A stretch of DNA of 7,554 nucleotides from NCBI GenBank assembly GCA_029263275.1, contig JAJCXU010000465.1:1-7554 (forward strand), read 5' to 3'. Position 1 is the stretch's first letter. Every line of letters starts with the position of its first letter. Origin of the DNA: Ilumatobacter sp. GTDB lineage: Bacteria > Actinomycetota > Acidimicrobiia > Acidimicrobiales > Ilumatobacteraceae. A program made the position numbers and the translations under genes. Below, piece after piece: positions 1-5,797 of the stretch. The notes beneath the pieces were generated by a model. That model was not told where the DNA came from. It worked only from the letters and a program-made list of their open reading frames with translations, and ran no database searches.

Positions 1-306
1 TTCGATGTGCAGCTCACCGAGCTCGCAGCCCGCTCCACGTTGATGGATTCCCTGTGTGAAGAGATCGGCCGTGACCCGGCCACACTTCGGCGCAGCGCCA
101 ATCTGTTCGACGCCGAGGCGCGCAGCAGCGGTGGACGACTCCGCTACTACGACGATGACGAGCTCTTCGTGCGGATCGTCCGTTCGCTGATAGCCGTTGG
201 CTACACCGACATCGGCCTCTACTACCCGACCGACCCGTCACAGGTATCGGCGTTCGAACGGATCGCAACGGACATCATTCCGAGCCTTCGCACCAGATCG
301 GTCTGA
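1..306 (+). CDS. LLM-class flavin-dependent (luciferase-like) oxidoreductase, C-terminal part
   Basis: The reading frame is open from the first base of the window, so this is the last 101 residues of a longer gene; the GTG at base 7 is probably an internal valine codon. The visible part matches the C-terminal region of bacterial-luciferase-like (often F420- or FMN-dependent) monooxygenases: an IGRDPATLRRS segment, then an acidic patch (YYDDDE), a helix ending in a VGYTDIGLYYP strand, and the closing FERIATDIIPSLR helix. In this family the C-terminal strand and helix complete the TIM barrel. Substrate and cofactor cannot be told from this piece, because the flavin-binding residues lie upstream. 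The gene ends in TGA at 304-306, 51 bases before the next start. Family assignment is fairly secure; specific function is unknown. Confidence 0.8.
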   Translation, partial: FDVQLTELAARSTLMDSLCEEIGRDPATLRRSANLFDAEARSSGGRLRYYDDDELFVRIVRSLIAVGYTDIGLYYPTDPSQVSAFERIATDIIPSLRTRSV

Positions 307-343
307 AGCACGCAAACCAGGCCGTCGCCGCCGGTCTCGCGGA

Positions 344-349
344 TACCCT
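344..349 (+). promoter_or_regulatory. Putative -10 element (TACCCT) for a near-leaderless transcript
   Basis: TACCCT fits the actinobacterial TAnnnT -10 pattern and lies 8 bases before the ATG at 358. No Shine-Dalgarno sequence precedes that ATG. If transcription starts about 7 bases after the hexamer, the mRNA would begin at or one base before the start codon. No convincing -35 box is visible. The same arrangement recurs before pfkA and glpK, which raises confidence in it. Confidence 0.4.
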
Positions 350-357
350 CATCCGAG

Positions 358-642
358 ATGGAAGAGACCGCTCGCCCGTTGTCAGCACTGCCGTCGGTCG
401 GCGTTCGAGTCGGGGCGTTCGTCGCCATCTGCCTCAGCGGTTTCGCCGGCGCCTTGATCGGCTACTCACTCATCTCGCTGCAGTGCGAGGGTGACTGCGG
501 ATTGCCGCTCGGTTTGGGCATCCTCAGCGGCGCGGTCGTCGCCGCTGGCGGCATGGCCATCGTTGCCGTACTCGTCATGCGGGCGCTCGGCGAGTGGCGA
601 GAGATCGAAGACCGCAATGACGCCGGCCATGCCCCCCGCTGA
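358..642 (+). CDS. Small two-helix membrane protein, unknown function
   Basis: A 94-residue protein I do not recognise. It has two clear hydrophobic segments, about residues 15-40 (VGVRVGAFVAICLSGFAGAL onward) and 51-74, joined by a short loop carrying two cysteines (CEGDC, residues 43-47). It ends in a charged tail (EWREIEDRND). It is therefore probably an inner-membrane hairpin. The positive-inside rule is weakly satisfied by the arginines after the second helix, which would place the cysteine loop outside, where it could form a disulfide; this is inference. The last 26 bases overlap the proposed start of the phosphatase gene, suggesting co-transcription and translational coupling. The start at 358 is the first ATG in frame and sits 8 bases after a TACCCT hexamer. 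Function is unknown; the reading frame is likely real because of its coherent topology and coupling. Confidence 0.65.
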   Translation: MEETARPLSALPSVGVRVGAFVAICLSGFAGALIGYSLISLQCEGDCGLPLGLGILSGAVVAAGGMAIVAVLVMRALGEWREIEDRNDAGHAPR

Positions 643-1468
643 ACACGGCGCTGGCCACGACGCTGATCCTGCGAGCCTCCGGACGTTGGCCGAGGATCTG
701 GCCCGGGCCGCTGGGACTGTCGCACTGGCTGGCCGGCGCAGTCTGCCGGTCGGGCAACCTCCGGAACACGACACGAAATCCAGCGTCACCGATCCTGTCA
801 CCGAATTCGACAGGGCGGCCGAGGCGTACGTCGTCGGCGAACTCCGGCGGCTCCGACCCGACGACGCCATCGTGGGCGAGGAAGGTGCGGCCGACAGCGG
901 CACCAGTGGCATCGAGTGGCACATCGACCCCATCGACGGCACGGCCAACTTCCTCTACGACCTGCCCGCATGGAGCACGTCGGTGGCCGCGGTGCGCAGT
1001 GGCGGGCCGATCACCGATGCGATTGCCGGTGCCGTGTACGTGCCGGTCACCGATGAGATGTTCTCTGCCCACGAGGCAGGCGGCGCCACCTTGAACGGCA
1101 TCTCGATCTCGGCGAGTGCCGTCGACACGATTTCGATGAGTCTGGTCGGAACAGGGTTCAGCTACATCGAGGAACGACGCGCCGCCCAAGTCGATCGCAT
1201 CAGCTCACTCTTGCCGCAGGTGCGCGACATCCGCCGGTTCGGGTCCGCCGCCATGGACCTGGCGTTCGTGGCGTGTGGACGCCTCGATGCGTACTTCGAA
1301 GAACACCTGAATTCCTGGGACATGGCCGCAGGCTTGCTCATCGCCGTCGAGGCAGGGGCACGTGTGTCCGGATTCGATGGCGGCACCCCCGACGAACAGA
1401 GCGCCATCGCGGCGGCGCCGGGCATCCACGAGGCACTACGCAGCGCCATCAATGTGGCGTCCAACTGA
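617..1468 (+). CDS. Inositol monophosphatase family phosphatase
   Basis: A 283-residue member of the Mg-dependent, Li-sensitive phosphatase superfamily (IMPase / SuhB / CysQ / histidinol-phosphatase types). It hydrolyses small phosphate monoesters in the cytoplasm. Key motifs are present. KSSVTDPVTEFDRAAE (residues 54-69) is the N-terminal family signature. GEE (87-89) supplies the metal-binding glutamates. DPIDGTANF (104-112) carries the two metal-binding aspartates. WDMAAG (234-239) is the C-terminal motif with metal-binding Asp235. Length is typical (250-290). The frame is open upstream to base 491, but that extension lies inside the membrane-protein gene and has no family similarity, so ATG 617 was chosen; ATG 629 is a close alternative. 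There is no strong Shine-Dalgarno sequence, which fits translation coupled to the overlapping upstream gene. Substrate (inositol phosphate, histidinol phosphate or PAP) cannot be decided from motifs alone. Confidence 0.9.
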   Translation: MTPAMPPAEHGAGHDADPASLRTLAEDLARAAGTVALAGRRSLPVGQPPEHDTKSSVTDPVTEFDRAAEAYVVGELRRLRPDDAIVGEEGAADSGTSGIEWHIDPIDGTANFLYDLPAWSTSVAAVRSGGPITDAIAGAVYVPVTDEMFSAHEAGGATLNGISISASAVDTISMSLVGTGFSYIEERRAAQVDRISSLLPQVRDIRRFGSAAMDLAFVACGRLDAYFEEHLNSWDMAAGLLIAVEAGARVSGFDGGTPDEQSAIAAAPGIHEALRSAINVASN

Positions 1469-1502
1469 CCGATCCCGACAAGAATCTGAAGATTTTTCGT
1501 CC

Positions 1503-1509
1503 AGGAGGG
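1503..1509 (+). promoter_or_regulatory. Strong Shine-Dalgarno sequence (AGGAGGG) in the response-regulator leader
   Basis: AGGAGGG sits five bases before the ATG at 1515, an ideal ribosome-binding arrangement and the strongest in the window. That ATG is in a different frame from the response regulator, whose best start is GTG 1555. The site thus either drives a short leader peptide or marks a disturbed reading frame. Confidence 0.5.
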
Positions 1510-1514
1510 TCCCC

Positions 1515-1652
1515 ATGGTCGTCATGCAGGTGCGATTTGGGCCATCATGGGGGTGTGGGAACACGCATCCTCGCTGTCGAAGACGACGAACGAATCCGGT
1601 CGGCGGTCAAACTCGCGCTCGAAGACGAGGGTTGGATCGTCGACGAAGCTGA
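1515..1652 (+). CDS. Possible 45-codon leader ORF overlapping the response-regulator start
   Basis: A short reading frame starts at ATG 1515 behind an ideal AGGAGGG site, begins MVVMQVRFGPSWG and ends at a TGA (1650-1652) nearly 100 bases inside the response-regulator gene. Its second half is an arginine-rich shadow of the regulator's codons and does not look like an evolved protein. If translated, it would be an upstream ORF whose ribosomes run across the regulator's GTG start, so it could influence regulator expression. An alternative is that one base too many is present in the GGGGG run at 1549-1553. Removing one base fuses the two frames into a regulator with a 13-residue N-terminal extension. 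No protein family supports this ORF; the only evidence is the ribosome-binding site. Confidence 0.2.
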   Translation: MVVMQVRFGPSWGCGNTHPRCRRRRTNPVGGQTRARRRGLDRRRS

Positions 1653-2235
1653 GAGCGGCGAAGAGGCAATCGACAAGTTCAACCGGTCGGCGCCTGATGT
1701 CGTACTGATCGACATCATGCTCCCGGGTATCGATGGGTTCGAATTGTGCCGCACGCTGCGGCGCACCAGCGATGTCCCCGTGGTCATGGTCACGGCACGC
1801 AACGACACCCACGACGTCGTCGCCGGCCTCGAAGCAGGGGCGGACGACTACCTCACCAAGCCATTCGCACCGAAAGAACTGTCCGCTCGGATCCGGGCGC
1901 TCCTGCGCCGCATCCGACCCAGCGCTCCCGGCCATGCCCGCCTGGTCTTCGGTGATCTCGAGTTGATCCCCGACGAAGGCAAGGTGCTGCGCGAAGGCGT
2001 TGAAGTCCATCTGACCAAGACCGAGTTCCGGTTGCTGTGCGAGCTCGCTGAGAGCCCCGGCAAGGTCCTCAGCCGAGAAGCACTACTCGACAAGGTGTGG
2101 GGCTACGACTACTTCGGAGACGGCCGTCTTGTCGACGTGCACATCCGTCGTCTGCGCACCAAGGTCGAATCCGACGCGGCCAACCCGCGTCACGTGGTCA
2201 CCGTCCGCGGGCTCGGCTACCGGCTCCAGACGTGA
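1555..2235 (+). CDS. mtrA: OmpR/PhoB-family response regulator, MtrA-like
   Basis: A 226-residue two-component response regulator, the DNA-binding output of the adjacent kinase. The receiver domain spans about residues 4-117: acidic pair Asp10/Asp11 after the RILAVED strand, phospho-acceptor Asp53 in LIDIMLPGIDG, Thr80 in VVMVTARND, and Lys102 in YLTKPF. The winged-helix DNA-binding domain spans about 127-224, ending RLVDVHIRRLRTKVE then VTVRGLGYRL. The GLEAGADDY and VWGYDY stretches and the operon order (kinase, then GerMN lipoprotein) resemble mycobacterial MtrA, which controls cell-division and envelope genes; orthology is inference. GTG 1555 was chosen because it puts the first beta-strand at residue 4, as usual; the open frame upstream to 1273 is a shadow of the phosphatase gene. 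A weak CATCAT hexamer lies six bases upstream. The stop overlaps the kinase start (GTGA). Confidence 0.92.
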   Translation: MGTRILAVEDDERIRSAVKLALEDEGWIVDEAESGEEAIDKFNRSAPDVVLIDIMLPGIDGFELCRTLRRTSDVPVVMVTARNDTHDVVAGLEAGADDYLTKPFAPKELSARIRALLRRIRPSAPGHARLVFGDLELIPDEGKVLREGVEVHLTKTEFRLLCELAESPGKVLSREALLDKVWGYDYFGDGRLVDVHIRRLRTKVESDAANPRHVVTVRGLGYRLQT

Positions 2236-3674
2236 GCGAAGGCGGCTGGTTCCGTCGCCTGCTTCGCAAGTCACGCCCTGACGCGCTGGGGCTCCGACGC
2301 CGCATCCTGCTCACGATCACGATCGGGTCGATCGCGCTGTCTGTCTTTCTCGCCGTCACGACGTACGGGCTGACACAGAACAACCTGGTTCGTCAGGCCG
2401 AAACGGCGGCGGTTCGAACGTCGCTGCGTAACGCTCAGAGCGTGGCGCAAAACCTCCGCTCGAATCCGCCGACCGCACAGAATGCCGAAGAGTCGCTCAC
2501 CAACATCGGTGTCCAGCGGTTCTTGATTCGCTACCAAGACCAATGGAGTGGCGGCGTGCCGCCCTACGTCGACTCGGTGCTGCCCCCCGACATGGTGCAG
2601 GACGTGCTCGTCCGTGGCGAACCGTCGAAGCAGATCGTTCGCGTCGGTGACGAGCTCAACGTGCTCGTCGGGTGGGAGGTCCCCGACCTCGGCGGTTACT
2701 TTCAATTCACGAGCCTGGCCGATCAAGTCGAGACGCTCGACAGCGTCCGATTCAACCTCGTATTGGCATCGCTGATCTCGACCGGGCTCGGCGTGCTCCT
2801 CGGCATCTTCTCGTCGCGTCGTGCGGTGCGGCCGCTCTCGACCGCGGCCCAGGCAGCTTCCGCCATCGCCGGCGGGCGGCTCGACACGCGCCTCGAGACC
2901 ACGGCTGACCCCGACCTCGGGGTGCTCACCGACTCGTTCAATGACATGGCTGAGGCGTTGCAGCAGCGAGTCGAACGTGACGCTCGTTTCGCGTCTGACG
3001 TCAGCCACGAACTGCGGTCTCCGTTGATGACGCTGTCGGCATCGGTCGAGGTGATGGAAGCCCGGCGCGGCGATCTGCCCGAGCGCGCCCAGTCGGCGCT
3101 CGACCTGCTGTCGGGCGATGTCGTCAGGTTCCAGGGCCTGGTCGAAGACTTGCTCGAGATCTCGCGGTTCGATGCGGGTGCAATTCGACTCCACATGGAG
3201 GAGCTGTTCGCCGCCGAATTCGTCAGGCAGGCGGTTGCCGTCAGTGCGGCGCCGAAACTCTCGCTCCGTGTGTCCGAGCGCTCCGAGCTCGCGCTGATTC
3301 GCGGCGACAAGCGACGACTTGCACGCGTCATTGCCAACCTCATCGACAATGCCTTGGCATACGGAGGTGGCGAACCAGAGATCCTCATCAACGTGGTCGA
3401 GCCGGACGACGAACCAATGGCCCACATCCAGATCGCCGTGGTCGACAGCGGCGCCGGGGTGCCGGTCGAGGAACGCGAGCTCGTCTTCGAACGTTTCGCA
3501 CGTGGCGGCGGTGCCGGCCGACGCACCGGCAGCGAAGGCGCGGGACTCGGGCTCTCGCTGGTCGACGAACACATCAAGATGCACGGAGGACGCGTGTGGG
3601 TCGAAGACCGCCTCGACGGAGAGTCAGGCGCACGCTTTGTGATCGAACTGATGGCCTCGGAGCTCGACGACTGA
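2232..3674 (+). CDS. mtrB: HAMP-domain sensor histidine kinase, MtrB-like
   Basis: A 480-residue membrane sensor kinase that should phosphorylate the upstream regulator. Layout: short cytoplasmic basic N-terminus; transmembrane helix 1 at about 25-47; extracytoplasmic sensor region of about 125 residues with no recognised fold; helix 2 at about 174-193; HAMP about 194-246. The HisKA dimerisation domain follows, with the phospho-accepting His259 in SDVSHELRSPL. The ATPase domain has the N-box (NLIDNA, Asn373), G1 (DSGAGVP, Asp405), F-box (FERFARGG) and G2 (GAGLGLSLV, around 436-444). All residues needed for autophosphorylation are present. The SDVSHELRSPL segment resembles actinobacterial MtrB, although MtrB is usually longer (above 550). 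GTG 2232 overlaps the regulator stop by four bases, indicating translational coupling. Its own stop overlaps the next gene's ATG by one base. The signal sensed is unknown. Confidence 0.92.
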   Translation: MSEGGWFRRLLRKSRPDALGLRRRILLTITIGSIALSVFLAVTTYGLTQNNLVRQAETAAVRTSLRNAQSVAQNLRSNPPTAQNAEESLTNIGVQRFLIRYQDQWSGGVPPYVDSVLPPDMVQDVLVRGEPSKQIVRVGDELNVLVGWEVPDLGGYFQFTSLADQVETLDSVRFNLVLASLISTGLGVLLGIFSSRRAVRPLSTAAQAASAIAGGRLDTRLETTADPDLGVLTDSFNDMAEALQQRVERDARFASDVSHELRSPLMTLSASVEVMEARRGDLPERAQSALDLLSGDVVRFQGLVEDLLEISRFDAGAIRLHMEELFAAEFVRQAVAVSAAPKLSLRVSERSELALIRGDKRRLARVIANLIDNALAYGGGEPEILINVVEPDDEPMAHIQIAVVDSGAGVPVEERELVFERFARGGGAGRRTGSEGAGLGLSLVDEHIKMHGGRVWVEDRLDGESGARFVIELMASELDD

Positions 3675-4276
3675 TGCGCCGGCTTGTCACCACCATCATG
3701 TGCGTCGCACTGTCTCTCGCCGGCTGCGCCATCGAAGTCGATGACGCGGCGCGCCCGGTCCCCGAACGCGAGCGCGGCCAGTTCGGCGCACAAGCCACCG
3801 GCGACGCCGCCGCCGGGTCGAACCGCGTCTTCCTCGTTGCCCCGGCAGCGGGCGACCAAGAGGCACGGCTGAGATCGGTGCGACGCGCCGTCCCGAGCGA
3901 CGCGGAGAGCATTTTGACGTCGCTGATCGAGGGGCCCAACAGCGCAGAGCGCGAGGCCGGCCTGGCAAGCAACCTGCCCGACGGCTTGGAAATCGATACA
4001 GCACGCCTGCGTGGCCGGATCCTCACCGTCAACGTGAACGATGTCTTCCGCGACCTGACATCCGATGCCCTGCGAATCGCGGTGGCCCAACTCGTCGCAA
4101 CGGCGAACGAGATCGAGGGCGTCGAGAGCCTTCGGTTGCAGATCGGCGGCGAGAACCAGGTGTGGCCACTCGGCGATGGAGAGAACACCGATCGGCCACT
4201 CACCATCTACGACTACCCCGGCTTCGTCGAGTCGTCACAGCCGGCGTATCCCGCCATTCCCACTGCCAACAGCTGA
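3674..4276 (+). CDS. GerMN-domain lipoprotein, short LpqB-like protein
   Basis: A 200-residue predicted lipoprotein. The N-terminus MRRLVTTIMCVALSLAGC is a lipoprotein signal peptide with lipobox LAGC and Cys18 as the acylated residue. A low-complexity linker follows to about residue 50. A GerMN domain spans about 50-165 (VFLVAP strand; SLIEGPNSAEREAGLASNLP; LTVNVNDVF; AVAQLVATANEIEGVESLRL). GerMN occurs in spore-germination protein GerM and in LpqB. In Actinobacteria, lpqB follows mtrAB, and LpqB modulates MtrB activity at the membrane. The same order here suggests a regulatory partner of the kinase, acting outside the membrane. Classical LpqB has a large C-terminal propeller domain of several hundred residues, which is absent: the protein ends soon after GerMN with a proline-rich tail. 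There is no frameshift; TGA is followed directly by the convergent pfkA end. The start overlaps the kinase stop (TGATG). Confidence 0.85.
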   Translation: MRRLVTTIMCVALSLAGCAIEVDDAARPVPERERGQFGAQATGDAAAGSNRVFLVAPAAGDQEARLRSVRRAVPSDAESILTSLIEGPNSAEREAGLASNLPDGLEIDTARLRGRILTVNVNDVFRDLTSDALRIAVAQLVATANEIEGVESLRLQIGGENQVWPLGDGENTDRPLTIYDYPGFVESSQPAYPAIPTANS

Positions 4277-4289
4277 ATCGAGCGCCGGG

Positions 4290-5324
4290 TCAGGCGAAGA
4301 AGTGTTTGGCGACGCCTTCGTACAGGTCCATGTCGACCGTGCGGGTCTTGCCGACCGCAACGGTGAGCTGTTCCTGGACGATCTTCTCGCCCCGGAGCAC
4401 CGGCATCTGCCCCCAGGCCCCATCGTGGGCAGCATCGATCGCCGCGACACCGAAGCGGGTTGACAACACGCGGTCGAACGCCGTCGGCGTACCGCCGCGC
4501 TGCACGTGCCCGAGTTGCACCACTCTCGTTTCGAATCCGGTGCGCTCGCCAATGGCGATGGCGATGCGTGTGGCGACACCGCCGAGCACGACGTGACCAA
4601 ATCGGTCGAGCACCTTCTCTTCCATCTCGAGCGTGCCGGGCAGTGGTTCGGCACCTTCGGCCACCACGACAATTGACGCGAACCGACCGCGATCATGGCG
4701 GCGACTCAAACGCGTGCAGAGTTCGTCGATGTCGAACGGAATCTCGGGGATCAGCACGGCCGTTGCACCGCCGGCAATACCCGCCGACGTAGCAATCCAG
4801 CCGGTGTGACGGCCCATCACTTCGACGACCATCACTCGGTCGTGGCTCTCGGCGGTCGTGTGCAGCCGGTCGATTGCGTCGGTGGCGATCTGTACCGCCG
4901 TGTTGAACCCGAACGTGACGTCGGTGCCGACGATGTCGTTGTCGATCGTTTTCGGCACGCCCATCACCCGGACGCCGTGCTCGGTGAACAGCCGACAAGC
5001 GACCGAGAGGCTGCCGTTTCCGCCGATCACGATGAGACCGTCGAGGCCGAGGTCGCTCATTGTCTGCTTGACGCGGTCGACTCCATCTTCGGTGTCGAAT
5101 GGACTCCCCCGTCGTGTACCGAGGACGGTGCCGCCCCGCGGCAGCATCCCCCGCATGGACTCGACCGAGAGCGGAACGGTGCGACGTTCCATGACACCGT
5201 CCCACGCATTCAGGAATCCGACCAGTTCGTCGCCGTAGTGACGTTCTCCCTTCCGCACGATGGCGCGGATCACTGCATTGAGCCCAGGGCAGTCGCCTCC
5301 TCCGGTCAATACTCCGACGCGCAC
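4290..5324 (-). CDS. pfkA: 6-phosphofructokinase (group III, actinobacterial type)
   Basis: Phosphorylates fructose 6-phosphate to fructose 1,6-bisphosphate, the committed step of glycolysis, in the cytoplasm. From GTG 5324 it is 344 residues, close to the usual length. Motifs (numbered from this start): GGGDCPGLN (8-16); GTRRG with Arg71/72; nucleotide loop GGNGS (101-105); PKTIDND (124-130) with catalytic Asp128; MGRHTGW (170-176); Glu223 in VVVAEGA; GHVQRGGTP (272-280). Lys125 after the proline is typical of group III and PPi-type enzymes. Gly104 is typical of ATP users, so ATP is the likely donor. Asn103 replaces the usual Asp/Glu. The frame is open upstream with GTG at 5360 (12 residues more). 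GTG 5324 is preferred because the family starts at M-R-V-G-V-L-T and a TACGAT hexamer lies exactly seven bases before it. It converges on the lipoprotein gene with a 13-base gap and is divergent from the downstream pair. Confidence 0.93.
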   Translation of the reverse strand: MRVGVLTGGGDCPGLNAVIRAIVRKGERHYGDELVGFLNAWDGVMERRTVPLSVESMRGMLPRGGTVLGTRRGSPFDTEDGVDRVKQTMSDLGLDGLIVIGGNGSLSVACRLFTEHGVRVMGVPKTIDNDIVGTDVTFGFNTAVQIATDAIDRLHTTAESHDRVMVVEVMGRHTGWIATSAGIAGGATAVLIPEIPFDIDELCTRLSRRHDRGRFASIVVVAEGAEPLPGTLEMEEKVLDRFGHVVLGGVATRIAIAIGERTGFETRVVQLGHVQRGGTPTAFDRVLSTRFGVAAIDAAHDGAWGQMPVLRGEKIVQEQLTVAVGKTRTVDMDLYEGVAKHFFA

Positions 5325-5331
5325 GTCCGTG

Positions 5332-5337
5332 ATCGTA
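5332..5337 (-). promoter_or_regulatory. Putative -10 element (TACGAT) for leaderless pfkA
   Basis: Read on the - strand, TACGAT is a full TAnnnT match and ends seven bases before GTG 5324, so transcription would start at the start codon itself. No Shine-Dalgarno sequence is seen before GTG 5324 or GTG 5360. A weak -35-like GTGCCG lies 17 bases upstream of the hexamer. The element falls inside the coding extension that the longer start would give. Confidence 0.5.
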
Positions 5338-5410
5338 GGCCCCACGATGAGAGGCGGCACGCAGTGTTCGGAAACGTGCGGTACTGGCGCTCAATCGGAC
5401 GATCACCTGA

Positions 5411-5416
5411 TAGGAC
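5411..5416 (+). promoter_or_regulatory. TAGGAC: weak -10 or AGGA ribosome-binding site before the membrane-protein gene
   Basis: The hexamer TAGGAC ends seven bases before ATG 5424, the same spacing as the other proposed leaderless promoters, but it lacks the conserved final T. It also contains AGGA (5412-5415), which could act as a Shine-Dalgarno sequence eight bases before the ATG. The two readings cannot be separated from sequence. The about 99-base divergent region shared with pfkA must hold the promoters for both directions. Confidence 0.25.
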
Positions 5417-5423
5417 TGGTTCC

Positions 5424-5783
5424 ATGGCGTGGGACAGCACTCGACCGGTTCCGTGGCAACGACTCATTCGCGAGTGGTTGATCTACGCGGCCATCATGTC
5501 CGCGGTCTTCCTGCTGCTGTTCAACGACGGCAATGCCCTCGGTGCCGTTGCAGGCGTCCTGATCAGCGGCCCGCTCTACCTTGGCTTCGGCTGGATCCTG
5601 GCCAAGTTCGGCTATGAGCGCAAGACACTCAAGGAGATGCGGACACAGCCAGACGGATCGTCGTCGAAGTCCTCGTCCAAGGACGACGACGATCGGCCCG
5701 CAGAGCGGCGCCCCGTCGCTCCGACCAGCCGGACAGCCGGCGGCGGGAACCGCCCTCCGGCCAAGAAGAACCGCCGCCGCTGA
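5424..5783 (+). CDS. Small two-helix membrane protein with Ser/Asp/basic tail
   Basis: A 119-residue protein of unknown function. After a short N-terminal stretch (MAWDSTRPVPWQRLIREW) come two hydrophobic segments, about residues 18-33 and 37-60, separated by a very short FNDGN turn. A cytoplasm-type basic region follows (KFGYERKTLKEMR). The final about 45 residues are low complexity and probably disordered: a Ser/Lys run, four consecutive Asp (87-90), then a Pro/Arg/Lys-rich end (PPAKKNRRR). The overall layout resembles small actinobacterial membrane proteins of the DUF4229 kind, but I cannot confirm membership. The frame stays open upstream to 4695, but that part is a shadow of pfkA. ATG 5424 has an AGGA eight bases upstream. 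glpK begins only 14 bases after its stop, so the two are probably co-transcribed at least in part. It is not a glycerol facilitator: it is far too short and has no NPA motifs. Confidence 0.7.
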   Translation: MAWDSTRPVPWQRLIREWLIYAAIMSAVFLLLFNDGNALGAVAGVLISGPLYLGFGWILAKFGYERKTLKEMRTQPDGSSSKSSSKDDDDRPAERRPVAPTSRTAGGGNRPPAKKNRRR

Positions 5784-5784
5784 C

Positions 5785-5790
5785 TACTCT
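5785..5790 (+). promoter_or_regulatory. Putative -10 element (TACTCT) for leaderless glpK
   Basis: TACTCT matches TAnnnT and ends exactly seven bases before the glpK start GTG at 5798, inside the 14-base gap after the preceding gene. No Shine-Dalgarno sequence is present in that gap. This would allow glpK to be transcribed separately as a leaderless mRNA. No clear -35 box is visible. Confidence 0.5.
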
Positions 5791-5797
5791 GATCGGC

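Noticed and set aside
491..616. N-terminal extension of the phosphatase frame to ATG 491
   Set aside because: It overlaps most of the membrane-protein gene, its residues are unlike the family, and starts at 617/629 give normal length.
1513..1550. CCATGG and CCATCATGG palindromes before the regulator as autoregulatory operator sites
   Set aside because: They are short, differ from each other, and do not match the direct-repeat pattern expected for MtrA-type regulators.
1273..1554. Upstream extension of the response-regulator frame
   Set aside because: It is an Arg/His-rich shadow of the phosphatase gene; the receiver domain begins right after GTG 1555.
2097..2231. Upstream extension of the kinase frame
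   Set aside because: It lies within the regulator's DNA-binding domain coding sequence; GTG 2232 with a GTGA overlap is the natural start.
2997..3023. HELRSPL in the kinase H-box instead of the commoner HELRTPL
   Set aside because: Serine at this position is frequent among HisKA kinases, so no loss of phosphatase function can be claimed.
2271..4090. Long - strand open frames (437 and 455 codons) opposite the kinase and lipoprotein genes
   Set aside because: They lie antisense to well-supported genes, have Arg/Ser-rich or His/Asp-rich shadow composition and show no family motifs. Such frames are expected from GC-rich codon use.
4283..4296. CGCC-GGGTCA-GGCG stem at the lipoprotein/pfkA convergence as a terminator
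   Set aside because: It has only four base pairs and no T-tract; stems like this are common by chance at this GC content.
4695..5423. Upstream extension of the two-helix membrane protein frame opposite pfkA
   Set aside because: It is a complement-strand shadow of pfkA; hydrophobic, gene-like sequence starts only at ATG 5424.
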